A stretch of DNA of 64,000 bases from a bacterium (GTDB lineage: Bacteria; Vulcanimicrobiota; Vulcanimicrobiia; Vulcanimicrobiales; SCRA01): positions 30,652 through 94,651 of the forward strand of contig SCRA01000086.1 of assembly GCA_004297985.1 (NCBI GenBank), in the 5' to 3' direction. Under the pieces are notes generated by a model, which did no database searches, was not told the origin of the DNA, and worked only from the letters and a program-made list of their open reading frames with translations. The translations under genes were made by a program, and so were the position numbers. Shown here piece after piece: positions 18,394 to 29,005 of this stretch; position 1 is the first letter of the stretch, and each line of letters begins with the position of its first letter.

Positions 18394-19718
18394 AGTTGCG
18401 GCTGGGCGTCGGGCAGCGGCTCACCGTCTGGTGGGTGGCACTCTTCGCCTTAGGTTTGGCGATCTACTCACTGCTCGCCGCGGCCTGGGTGGAGCACGCC
18501 CACGAACGCGCCCTCTCCATCGACCTGCTCACCCAGGCCTCGGATGGCGTGGCAGCCGTCGATCCCGTGGGCAACCGCTTCACCCGCGCCATCCCGCTGC
18601 CGGCTATCGCGGGCTACGCTCTCGTCTCGTACGTCGGCGGGCGGCCCGGCGAGGTGCGCGGCGTTCCGCCGTCCGCCGCGACGCTCGCGCGGGCGGCGCA
18701 CCTTCCCGTTGGGCGGACGAGCTTTCTGAGCGGCGATCCCGCCTACTTCGTTGCCGTGGCCGCCGCCGGAAGTGGGGACCGCGGCCCGCGCGTGGCCGTC
18801 TTCGCCGACAACGAAGCGCTGGAGGAAGAGGAGGAGCGCGTACGCGGCGCGATGCTCGCCTCGGGCCTGCCGATGCTCCTCTTCGCGGCCTTCACGGGAT
18901 GGCTGTTGGCACGCGGCGCGTTGGCTCCTATCGACCGCATCATCGCCACGGCCTCAGAGGTAGCGCGATCGGGGCGCCTGAGCGCACGCCTACGCTTGGG
19001 CGGCGACGACGAGCTGGGGCGCCTGGCGCGGACGTTCGACGAGATGCTCGAGCGGTTGGAGGCGTCGTTCGATCGCGAGCGCGCGTTCATCGGCGAAGTC
19101 TCCCACGAGTTGCGCCAGCCGCTGGCGGCGCTAGGCGCGGAAGCAGAGCTGACGCTGCTGCGCAAGCGCGAACCCGCGGAGTACGCGCGCGCGCTCGAGG
19201 CGATCCGCGAGCGCGCCGAGCGTCTCTCGCGCACCATCGACGACTTGCTGCTGCTGGCGCGTGCCGATGCCGGCGTGACGGGGCGGACGATGCGCGGCGA
19301 AGTGAACGAGGCCGTCAGCGAGGCCTGCGCTGAGCTCCAGCGGCGCGGTCCCGGCATCCCCGTGGAGCTGCATCTGCGCGAGGAGCCGTTGGTCGTTGCC
19401 GTTGCCACGTCGCTGTTGGCGCGCATGGTAGAGAACCTCCTGGCCAACGCGCGCCGCGCGGCGCACCGCCTGGTACGCGTCGAAGTAGCTGCGCGCGATG
19501 GCCGCGCGGTAGTAACCGTCGACGACGACGGCCCCGGCGTCCCGCCCGCGGAGCGTGAGGCGATCTTTCGCCGCTTCTACCGCCGCTCCGACGACGGTAC
19601 CGGTTTGGGTCTGCCGATCGCTGCGGCGGTGGCACGCGCGGGCGGCGGGGCGATTACCGTCGAGGATCGCCCGGGCGGCGGGGCGCGTTTCGTCATCGCT
19701 CTGCCGATCGCGTGGTGA
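18390..19718 (+). CDS. Two-component sensor histidine kinase
   Basis: Inner-membrane sensor kinase of 442 residues. There are two transmembrane segments (about 11-30 and 150-172) around a roughly 120-residue extracytoplasmic region. A HAMP linker follows, then a dimerisation domain with phospho-accepting His239 (EVSHELRQPLAAL), and an HATPase domain with the N box (ENLLANARRA), VDDDGPGVP and GTGLGLPIA. The GTG start overlaps the coaX stop, so it is the last gene of the CoA run. Its 3' end overlaps by 26 bases the 3' end of a response regulator on the opposite strand. That regulator is the obvious partner and closes the RND efflux operon; the pairing is inferred. Confidence 0.93.
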   Translation: MKLRLGVGQRLTVWWVALFALGLAIYSLLAAAWVEHAHERALSIDLLTQASDGVAAVDPVGNRFTRAIPLPAIAGYALVSYVGGRPGEVRGVPPSAATLARAAHLPVGRTSFLSGDPAYFVAVAAAGSGDRGPRVAVFADNEALEEEEERVRGAMLASGLPMLLFAAFTGWLLARGALAPIDRIIATASEVARSGRLSARLRLGGDDELGRLARTFDEMLERLEASFDRERAFIGEVSHELRQPLAALGAEAELTLLRKREPAEYARALEAIRERAERLSRTIDDLLLLARADAGVTGRTMRGEVNEAVSEACAELQRRGPGIPVELHLREEPLVVAVATSLLARMVENLLANARRAAHRLVRVEVAARDGRAVVTVDDDGPGVPPAEREAIFRRFYRRSDDGTGLGLPIAAAVARAGGGAITVEDRPGGGARFVIALPIAW

Positions 19719-20370
19719 AGCGGTAGCCGAAGCCGCGCAGCGTCTCGATGGCCTCGCCCTGCTCGCCGAGCTTGCGCCGCAGGCGCCCGATGAAGACGTC
19801 CACGACGTTCGAGGTCCCTTCGAAGAGCGAGCCCCAGACGTGTTCCTCGATGCGCTCGCGCGGCAGCGCGATACCGGCGTTGCGCACGAGGAACTCGAGC
19901 AACTCGTACTCGCGCGTCGTGAGCTCGAGCGACTCTCCGGAGGCGCAGACGGTGCGAGCGCGCACGTCGATGACGAGATCGCCCGCCATGTAGCGGCTGC
20001 TGCGCTGCGAGCCGGCGCGGCGGATCACCGAGCGCAGGCGTGCTAGCAGCTCGCGCACATGGAAAGGCTTGACGACGTAGTCGTCGGCGCCGGCGTCCAG
20101 GCCGATCACGCGATCATCCAACTCGTCGCGTGCCGTGACCAGCAGCACGGGCGTCGTATCCCCGGACTCGCGCACGCGGCGGCAGATCTCCAGGCCCGCC
20201 ATCTCCGGCAGCATCCAGTCCAGCACGATGGCGTCGAAGCCGCCCGCCGCGGCCAGTGCGTCGCCGCGCGCACCGTCCCCGGCAACTTCGACGTCGTAGC
20301 CGCTCTCGCGCAGCGCGCGTGCGATCACCTCGCGCAACGGGGCATCGTCCTCGACGATCAGGACGCGCAT
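19693..20370 (-). CDS. OmpR/PhoB-family response regulator
   Basis: A 225-residue transcription regulator. The receiver domain (1-118) has the acidic pocket EDD at 7-9, phospho-acceptor Asp51 (VLDWMLPEMAG) and the conserved Lys in DDYVVKPF. The winged-helix DNA-binding domain (about 130-222) ends RTLRGFGYRF, typical of OmpR/PhoB. The ATG at 20370 overlaps the stop of the adaptor gene, so it is the last gene of the efflux operon. It probably answers the convergent histidine kinase and controls this operon. A longer open frame upstream is only a shadow of the adaptor gene. Confidence 0.94.
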   Translation of the reverse strand: MRVLIVEDDAPLREVIARALRESGYDVEVAGDGARGDALAAAGGFDAIVLDWMLPEMAGLEICRRVRESGDTTPVLLVTARDELDDRVIGLDAGADDYVVKPFHVRELLARLRSVIRRAGSQRSSRYMAGDLVIDVRARTVCASGESLELTTREYELLEFLVRNAGIALPRERIEEHVWGSLFEGTSNVVDVFIGRLRRKLGEQGEAIETLRGFGYRFTTRSAER

Positions 20371-21641
20371 CAGTTGCCGGTCGCCAGGAGCTCGTAGCTG
20401 CCGTAGGTCGCCACCGTCACGCCCGCTTTGATGGAGCGGGAGTGGACCTCCTCCCAGCCGCGCCGGCTCCAGCCTACCTCCACCTTCACGGAGTCGAAGC
20501 TGCCTTTGGCATTGCGGACGAAGACGTCGTACTCGCCGTCCGCGGGGTCCTGCACGACGGCGCTCACTGGGACCAGTGTCACGCCACGGCGCACGCCGGT
20601 TTCGATCTCCACGAGGAGCACCGAGCCCAGCGCCGTTTTCGGTGTGAGGTCGAAGGCAACGACGGCTTGCCCCATCTGCGTCGTGGGATCGAGCGGACGC
20701 ACGACGCGCAGCACGCGGCCGGAGATACCGTCGGCGCGCACCGGGTCGCCGGCCTCTACGACCGCCGCCTGATCGCCCGGAAGCGCCACGCTCAACTGCG
20801 CCGACGAGGGATTGACTACGGTGGCGACCACGGCGCCGGCGTCGGCCCACTCGCCGGGGTTTCTCTCCAGCGCCGTCACCACGCCGTCGATCGAGGAGCG
20901 CAGCGTGGCGTTGCTCTCACCGCGGCGCGCCAGCGCCAGCGAGGCGCCGCTGGCGGCGGCATCGGAGACGGCTTGCGCGTACGCCTGCCGCGCCTGTAAC
21001 AGCGAGTCGGGAAGCTTGGCGCGGTCGGCGGCCAGTGCCGCCTCGTCGAGCGCCACCTGCTGACGGGCCGCCTCGACGTCTTTGAGTGCCGCGACGCCGC
21101 CTTTGAAGAGGATCTGCTCGCGCGCCAGCGCGGAGCGGTCGCCGGCTAGGCGCGCCTGGTCCTGTCGTACCTGTGCCGCTTCGGGACTCAACTCGGAGCC
21201 GGGCGAGCGTGCGAGGCGCTGGGCGCGCTCCAACTCGCGCTTGGCCACGTCGAGCCGCTCCTGCGTCGCTTGCTGTTGTACCGTCAACGGCTGTACGTTG
21301 CCGTTGGCGGCCGCGCTCACCGTGGAGAGATCGAGGCTGGCCATGGCTTCGCCGGCGGCGACGTGCTGGCCCACGTGAACGTTCACGCTCGCGATGCGCC
21401 CCGCTTCGGAGAACGAGAGCGCAGCCATGCCGCCGGGTGCGGCGACCACGCGACCCTCGCCGCGAACCTCTTGGGCAATATCTCCGATGCGCACGGAGGC
21501 CGTCTGGACGCGCGGCGGCGCGGAGGCCTGATCGCCGGGTGCGGCGGCGGCACCTCGCTGGTGGCCGCGCAGCAGCGCGACAACGATGATGAGCGCGGCC
21601 AGCGCGCCCATGGTGACGAGGGTGCGGCTACGGGGTGACAT
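20370..21641 (-). CDS. RND efflux periplasmic adaptor (HlyD/MFP family)
   Basis: Membrane-fusion protein of 423 residues linking the RND permease to the outer-membrane channel. An N-terminal membrane anchor (LVTMGALAALIIVVALL) is followed by a barrel-sandwich/lipoyl half motif (GRIASVNVHVGQHVAAGEAM). An alpha-helical hairpin rich in Ala, Glu and Gln follows (residues about 110-225), then the second lipoyl half and beta-barrel (SIDGVVTALERNPGEWADAG) and the membrane-proximal domain. It lies between the TolC-like and response-regulator genes. Its start overlaps the TolC-like stop and its stop overlaps the regulator ATG. The substrate is unknown. Confidence 0.92.
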   Translation of the reverse strand: MSPRSRTLVTMGALAALIIVVALLRGHQRGAAAAPGDQASAPPRVQTASVRIGDIAQEVRGEGRVVAAPGGMAALSFSEAGRIASVNVHVGQHVAAGEAMASLDLSTVSAAANGNVQPLTVQQQATQERLDVAKRELERAQRLARSPGSELSPEAAQVRQDQARLAGDRSALAREQILFKGGVAALKDVEAARQQVALDEAALAADRAKLPDSLLQARQAYAQAVSDAAASGASLALARRGESNATLRSSIDGVVTALERNPGEWADAGAVVATVVNPSSAQLSVALPGDQAAVVEAGDPVRADGISGRVLRVVRPLDPTTQMGQAVVAFDLTPKTALGSVLLVEIETGVRRGVTLVPVSAVVQDPADGEYDVFVRNAKGSFDSVKVEVGWSRRGWEEVHSRSIKAGVTVATYGSYELLATGN

Positions 21642-22832
21642 CGGTATTCGCTCCTTCTGCGAGGCGTAGGGCGTAGCGCGCTTTGACGGCGTCGGCCTGC
21701 GCCGAGACCAATGCGCCGCGCGCCGCGACCTCTTGACTCTGCGCCAGCAGGACCTCGAAGGCGCTGGTGGCGCCGTGCGTATAGCCGAGATTCGCCGCGT
21801 CCGCCGCGGCGCGCGCAGCTTCTACGGCGCGCCGTTCCGCCTCCACGCGCACTTGTGCCGAGCGCGCATCGGCTAACGCCGACTCCACTTCGAGCACCAC
21901 GCTGCGCCGCAATGCCTCGCGCTGGGCCAGCGCGCGATCGACGCCGGCACGCGCACGTTCCACCTGCGCGCGCACGGCTCCGCCGCTGTCGATGGGGACG
22001 TGGAGGCTCACGCTCACCGTGGCGCCGGCAACAAGCGTGCCTGAATCGATTCCCGACTGGCGGCCCGCGGAGGCGTCGAGCGAAGGCGCGTAGGCCAGTC
22101 CCGCGGCACGCAATGTTGCCCGTGCCGCGCGCACGTCGTCGTCTGCGGCGCGCACGTCCGCGCGTGCGCCCAACGCCGCAACAAGCGCCGCCTGCTCGGC
22201 GGGGATGGTGAACGTTAGCGGCGCCGGCACGGCCAACGCCGGGCGCGCCGAGGGCTCCAAGCCCACAGCGAGATCGAGGGCGGCGAAGGAGGTGTCGCGC
22301 TTGCCGTCGGCGGCGGCCTGAGCGGACTGCGCGGAGGCATAGGCGGCCGTGGCCTGCTCCACGTCGATCCGTGGGCCGTCGCCGGCGCGCAAGCGCACGT
22401 TTGCCGCGTCGAGCACGCGCTTGGCGCTGGCCGTACCCTCGGCGGCGATGGTCGACTGATCGCCGGCAACGAACGCATCCATGTAGGTCACCACGATTTG
22501 CAGCGTGGCCTCGTTCTGCGCGCGCGTGACGCGTGCGGCGGCGGCGCTCTCCGTGGAGTGCGCGGCATCGCTCTGGGAGCCGGCTTCACCAGGGAAGGCG
22601 AACGACTTGCTGATGCCCACGACGCTGGTGCGCTGGGCGATGGTCCCCGCGTTGCCCGACTGCGGAGCGTTGGCGTACGAGACGAAGAGCTGCGGCGCGC
22701 TGCCGGCTCGCGCGGCGAGCGTGTCGGCGGCGGCGGCGTGCCGCTCGGCGCGTGCCTGCAGAATCGCGGGATCGCGCGGGAGCGCCTGTGTGATGGCGCT
22801 CTGTAGGGAGAGCGCGAGGGTGAGCGCAGGCG

Positions 22833-22836
<4 letters not shown>
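21628..22836 (-). CDS. TolC-like outer-membrane efflux protein
   Basis: Outer-membrane channel component of about 402 residues, starting at the ATG at 22836, which forms an ATGA overlap with the permease stop. It is built of the repeated long Ala/Glu/Arg-rich helices of the OEP family (for example ALAQREALRRSVVLEVESAL and the related block in the first half), giving two structural repeats. The N-terminal hydrophobic stretch is short, so the signal peptide is not obvious and the start could be slightly different. A much longer open frame upstream overlaps the permease and is not coding. With the adjacent permease and adaptor it forms a complete tripartite pump. Confidence 0.88.
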
Positions 22837-25874
<3,038 letters not shown>

Positions 25875-25916
25875 CCGCCGAGCATAGCCGCCCGTGATGA
25901 ATGGACGATGACGTGG

Positions 25917-25922
25917 TAGAAT
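25917..25922 (+). promoter_or_regulatory. -10 hexamer TAGAAT immediately before dusB
   Basis: TAGAAT ends ten bases before the dusB ATG, placing transcription start within a few bases of the start codon. The -35 position (25894-25899, GTGATG, 17-base spacer) is weak. The short leader leaves no room for a Shine-Dalgarno sequence. Confidence 0.5.
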
Positions 25923-25932
25923 CGGCAGTGCC

Positions 25933-26937
25933 ATGGCTCACGCCGCCGCTCCGTTGTGTATCGGACCCCATCAGATCTGGCCTCCCATCGTCCTCGCGCC
26001 GATGTCGGGAGTCACCAACCGTACCCTGCGCGCGCTCTACAAGCCCTTCGGCCTCGGCCTGACGGTAACGGAGTTCGTTTCCTCGAACGCCCTACAGTAC
26101 GGTAACCGGCGGACCATGGAGATGATCGACCAGCACGGGCTCGAGCACCCCGTCTCCACCCAGCTCTGGGGAAACGACCCCCAGATCATGGCCTACGCAG
26201 CGAAAGTCGTGCGCGAGTGCGGCGCCGACATCGTGGACATCAACTTCGGCTGCCCCGCCCCCAAGGTTACGAAGACCGAGGGCGGGAGCGCCTGCCTACG
26301 CGACGTCGACCGTTGCGAGGCGATCATGCGGGCCGTGGTCGAGGCCGTCGACTGCCCGGTGACCGTGAAGATGCGGCTAGGGTGGACGGAACAGGATCTC
26401 GTCTTCGTCGAGGTCGCCAAGCGCGCGCAGGCGGTTGGCGTTCAGGCGGTGACGCTCCATGCGCGCACGGCGCGTCAGTTCTACAAGGGCTCCGCCGATT
26501 GGGAGCACATCGCCGTGCTCAAGCGCGCCGTCGACATCCCCGTCATCGGCAACGGTGATCTCGACGATCCCTCTCTGGCCATGGAGCGCATGCGGGAGAG
26601 CGGTGTCGATGCCGTGATGCTGGGGCGCGCCGTGCTGGGCAACCCGTGGCTGATCTCCGCGCTTCGCTCGCTGATGGAGGGCGAGCAGCCGCAGCCCTAT
26701 CCGCCATCCGCGGCGCGCCTGCGCTACGCGATCCACCACTATCGCACGATGGTGGCGGAGTGGGGCGAGGAGCGTGCCGTGCCGCAGATGCGCAAGCATC
26801 TCGGCTACTATCTGAAAGGCTTCGCCGGCGCCAGCGAGCTGCGTGAGCGCGTGATGCGCACGGCTGGCGCCGAGGAGACGATTGCCGTCGTCGAGGAGAC
26901 GACCGCCCGCTTGGAGTCTCAGGCGCTCGTAGCCTAG
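25933..26937 (+). CDS. dusB: tRNA-dihydrouridine synthase, DusB family
   Basis: Flavoenzyme that reduces specific uridines in the tRNA D-loop with NADPH. It has 334 residues, close to E. coli DusB. A TIM barrel holds the FMN, with N-terminal LAPMSGVTNRTLRAL, catalytic Cys107 in NFGCPAPKV, the flavin-binding VKMRLGW and HARTARQFYKG, and GNGDL and MLGRAVLGNPW near the phosphate site. The start ATG lies inside CCATGG, shared with a possible upstream start of the divergent permease. A degenerate second copy of its last 30 codons lies 1 kb downstream, beyond a two-gene cassette. Confidence 0.95.
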   Translation: MAHAAAPLCIGPHQIWPPIVLAPMSGVTNRTLRALYKPFGLGLTVTEFVSSNALQYGNRRTMEMIDQHGLEHPVSTQLWGNDPQIMAYAAKVVRECGADIVDINFGCPAPKVTKTEGGSACLRDVDRCEAIMRAVVEAVDCPVTVKMRLGWTEQDLVFVEVAKRAQAVGVQAVTLHARTARQFYKGSADWEHIAVLKRAVDIPVIGNGDLDDPSLAMERMRESGVDAVMLGRAVLGNPWLISALRSLMEGEQPQPYPPSAARLRYAIHHYRTMVAEWGEERAVPQMRKHLGYYLKGFAGASELRERVMRTAGAEETIAVVEETTARLESQALVA

Positions 26938-26988
26938 CGGATGGGCAAGGTCATCGAACCGCTGTGGTTGCTACTCATGTGCGGTATA

Positions 26989-27010
26989 TTTACTACTAAA
27001 TTGTGGTAAA
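26989..27010. promoter_or_regulatory. Imperfect palindrome, candidate operator of the wHTH gene
   Basis: An AT-rich 22-base imperfect palindrome with arms TTTAC-AC and GT-GTAAA and a centre of about six bases lies 29 bases before the wHTH start. TATATT at 26985-26990 abuts it and could be the -10. The position fits autoregulation by the winged-helix protein, as in many antitoxin operons. The palindrome is seen; binding is inferred. Confidence 0.5.
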
Positions 27011-27039
27011 TTTGCTTCCGGCGTGCTACATTGGTGGGC

Positions 27040-27396
27040 ATGGCGGATGGGCTCGAGAAGCCGGACGAGAAACGGGGTCTGCGCCTGTTCGGGTCTCCCT
27101 TGCGGACGGGCATCCTGGTGCTGACGGCTGCCCTCGGCGATACCTACCCGAGCGAGCTTGCGCGGCTGTTGAACGCGCGCACGTCGGTCGTGCAGCGGGC
27201 AATCAAGGATTTGGAGTACGACGGGCTCTTAGCGACCCAGCCTCGCACCGGGATTCGGAGGGTCACGATCGATCCGCGCCGGTATGGGGCAAGGGAGTTG
27301 ATTGCCTACCTCGAGCGCCTGGCCGCGGCCCCTCCTTACACTGCGATCCTCGACAACCTGCGCGTGCGTCCACGGCGCCAAGGGAAGCCGCTGTGA
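27040..27396 (+). CDS. Winged-helix DNA-binding protein (ArsR/MarR-like), possible antitoxin
   Basis: A 118-residue protein with a winged helix-turn-helix near residues 15-75 (RTGILVLTAAL ... TYPSELARLLNARTSVVQRA ... DLEYDGLLATQPRTGIRRVT). The basic C-terminus is RVRPRRQGKPL. The ATG at 27040 follows GGTGGG at 27033-27038; an in-frame TTG at 27031 is the alternative. An AT-rich palindrome precedes it, and its stop overlaps the GTG of a nucleotidyltransferase gene. A small DNA-binding protein plus a nucleotidyltransferase is the layout of AbiE-like type IV toxin-antitoxin systems, but I cannot prove this pair belongs to that family. The local base composition is less GC-rich than the surroundings. 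Confidence 0.72.
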   Translation: MADGLEKPDEKRGLRLFGSPLRTGILVLTAALGDTYPSELARLLNARTSVVQRAIKDLEYDGLLATQPRTGIRRVTIDPRRYGARELIAYLERLAAAPPYTAILDNLRVRPRRQGKPL

Positions 27397-27950
27397 TCGG
27401 AGCCGATGCGCCGCTCGATGAGGTGTGCTTCATTGTCGGCGACGCGTTGCATCGCGCCGGTGTTACGGCGGTTCTCACCGGGGGCAGCGCTGCGACCGTG
27501 TACGCGCCAGGAGCCTATCAATCGGACGACATCGACTTCGTGTTGACGTTTGGTCCCGGAGGTGCGGGAGCCGCGGCTCGGGTGTTGGCTGAACTCGGCT
27601 TCAATCTAAAGAATGCGGCGTACCATCATCGCAATGGAGTACATCTGGTTGAATTCCCACCGGGGCCTCTGGCCATCGGCGACGATCAGATAACGAAGTG
27701 GGATACCTTCGTTCGCCATGGGCGCACGCTCTCCATCATCTCGCCTACCGATTGCGTTCGCAATCGCCTTGCGTCCTACTACTACTTCCGCGACCGCACG
27801 GCGCTCGGCGCAGTGGTAGTCGTTGCGCTGGCGCATCGCGATCGTATCGACGTAAAGGTCATCAAACGTTGGAGCGAACGTGAGGCGGAAGGCATTGGCC
27901 GGGCGTACCGGATCGAGGAGAGGCTTCAAGAATTTCTCGATCGCCTCTAG
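27393..27950 (+). CDS. Nucleotidyltransferase-fold protein, possible toxin
   Basis: A 185-residue protein with the polymerase-beta-like nucleotidyltransferase signature: GGSAA at residues 30-34, followed by DDIDF at 45-49, the metal-binding Asp-x-Asp pair. This resembles AbiEii/MNT-type proteins and other GSx-nucleotidyltransferases. The GTG start overlaps the wHTH stop (GTGA), with AGGGAA at 27381-27386 as ribosome binding site, so the two are translationally coupled. The cassette lies between dusB and a decayed copy of the dusB 3' end, a sign of insertion. It could be a toxin-antitoxin module, an abortive-infection system or a plain nucleotidyltransferase with its repressor. Confidence 0.7.
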   Translation: MIGADAPLDEVCFIVGDALHRAGVTAVLTGGSAATVYAPGAYQSDDIDFVLTFGPGGAGAAARVLAELGFNLKNAAYHHRNGVHLVEFPPGPLAIGDDQITKWDTFVRHGRTLSIISPTDCVRNRLASYYYFRDRTALGAVVVVALAHRDRIDVKVIKRWSEREAEGIGRAYRIEERLQEFLDRL

Positions 27951-27981
27951 GACATCATTGGAAGCGCGTCGGCCTTTCCCC

Positions 27982-28068
27982 GATGAAATGCGTCGTGCGC
28001 GCGTGATGCAGACCACCGGCGTCGAAGAGACGATCGCCCGCCTCGAGAGTCCGCAGCTCGTGGCCTAA
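27982..28068 (+). pseudogene. Decayed second copy of the dusB 3' end
   Basis: In one frame this stretch reads RVMQTTGVEETIARLES..LVA then stop, matching the dusB C-terminus RVMRTAGAEETIA ... ARLES.ALVA. It has several substitutions and a seven-residue deletion after ETIA. No start or upstream dusB domain is attached. It lies just beyond the wHTH/nucleotidyltransferase pair, so that pair is bracketed by two dusB 3' ends. The simplest reading is displacement of the original 3' end by an insertion carrying a replacement end, or a partial duplication. Confidence 0.75.
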
Positions 28069-28084
28069 CGCCGGGCCGCAAGAG

Positions 28085-28399
28085 CTAGAACATCGTCGGC
28101 AACGCCTCGGATTTGGCCAGCGCCTCCTCCATCGAATAGGTAGCGTGGATCCGCGTCGTGTTCCATTGGATCAGCCGGCTCTCGAACATGAAATCACGCA
28201 CGGCATCGATGCTCTGCGCCTCGACGACTGCCAGCACGACGTGATCGGGGCCGAAGACGCGGATCGTGATGATGTCTAATCCAAGCTTGCGGGCGAGATC
28301 GGGAATCTGCTTCGCGCCTTCCTTCATCAGCGCCCGCACCTGTGCGTTCGACGTGGGGCAGAGCTCGGGGCTGTGCTCGGCCAAGATGACGAACTGCAT
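28085..28399 (-). CDS. Small dimeric alpha/beta-barrel-like protein, unknown function
   Basis: A 104-residue protein starting at the ATG at 28399, with GGAGAA eight bases upstream. The pattern MQFVILAEHSPELCP ... GPDHVVLAVVEAQSIDAVRDF ... TRIHATYSMEEAL suggests a ferredoxin-like alpha/beta-barrel fold, as in DUF3303- and GYD-type families. The assignment rests on pattern only. No catalytic residues can be named. It stands alone between the dusB remnant and an OsmC gene on the same strand about 100 bases upstream, so co-transcription with the OsmC and symporter genes is possible. Confidence 0.7.
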   Translation of the reverse strand: MQFVILAEHSPELCPTSNAQVRALMKEGAKQIPDLARKLGLDIITIRVFGPDHVVLAVVEAQSIDAVRDFMFESRLIQWNTTRIHATYSMEEALAKSEALPTMF

Positions 28400-28498
28400 A
28401 TACCGTTCTCCTTTGCCAACCGGGGGCTGCAACGTGGCTTGATTCTAGGATGCAGTCCGGGGCGAGGCAAGGAACGACCGCCGCCTTGTGTGCCGCCC

Positions 28499-29005
28499 TC
28501 ACGATTTGCGGACGGCGGCGTCCGCGTGCTTACCCGTAGGTCCCAGCAGCCATGTCAGCTCTTGCACGATGCCGGCGTCTTTGACGAGGTTGTACATCGG
28601 GCAGCGCACGTAGAGCGCGGCCTTGAGCCGCTCGATCGCCGCGCTGTCGGCGCCGTCGCCGCCGAGGGAGAGCCGGATGGTGGTCTCGATGCGCTGGTAG
28701 TGCGGGGAGACCGGCGCGGTGCCGAAGAGGCCGCGCCGGTCCACCGTAGCCACGCTCTCCAGATCCACGTCGTGTACCTGGATCCGCATCTCGCGCGCCA
28801 GCGTGACGATCACGATCTGCAGGCACGCATCGTAGGCGCCGAGCACGTACTCCAGCGGCGTGGGACCGCGGTTATCTCCGCCGAGCTTCTCCGGCTCGTC
28901 GACGATGAACGCGTGGCCGCGCACTCGCTGGGTGGATGCGAAGGCGCCGTGCCACTCCATCGCGGCATGGACGTGCCGCAGTTGCGGGTTTGGATCATCG
29001 GGCAT
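28499..29005 (-). CDS. OsmC/Ohr-family protein
   Basis: A 168-residue member of the OsmC family of thiol-dependent organic-hydroperoxide reductases. Both redox cysteines are present: Cys61 in YDACLQIV and Cys135 in YVRCPMYN. The GPTPLEYVLGAYDACL helix and the beta-strand-rich ends are as expected. The start ATG at 29005 lies 11 bases inside the 3' end of the symporter gene, so translation is probably coupled. A longer upstream frame is not coding. It is probably cytosolic; the electron donor is unknown. Confidence 0.88.
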   Translation of the reverse strand: MPDDPNPQLRHVHAAMEWHGAFASTQRVRGHAFIVDEPEKLGGDNRGPTPLEYVLGAYDACLQIVIVTLAREMRIQVHDVDLESVATVDRRGLFGTAPVSPHYQRIETTIRLSLGGDGADSAAIERLKAALYVRCPMYNLVKDAGIVQELTWLLGPTGKHADAAVRKS

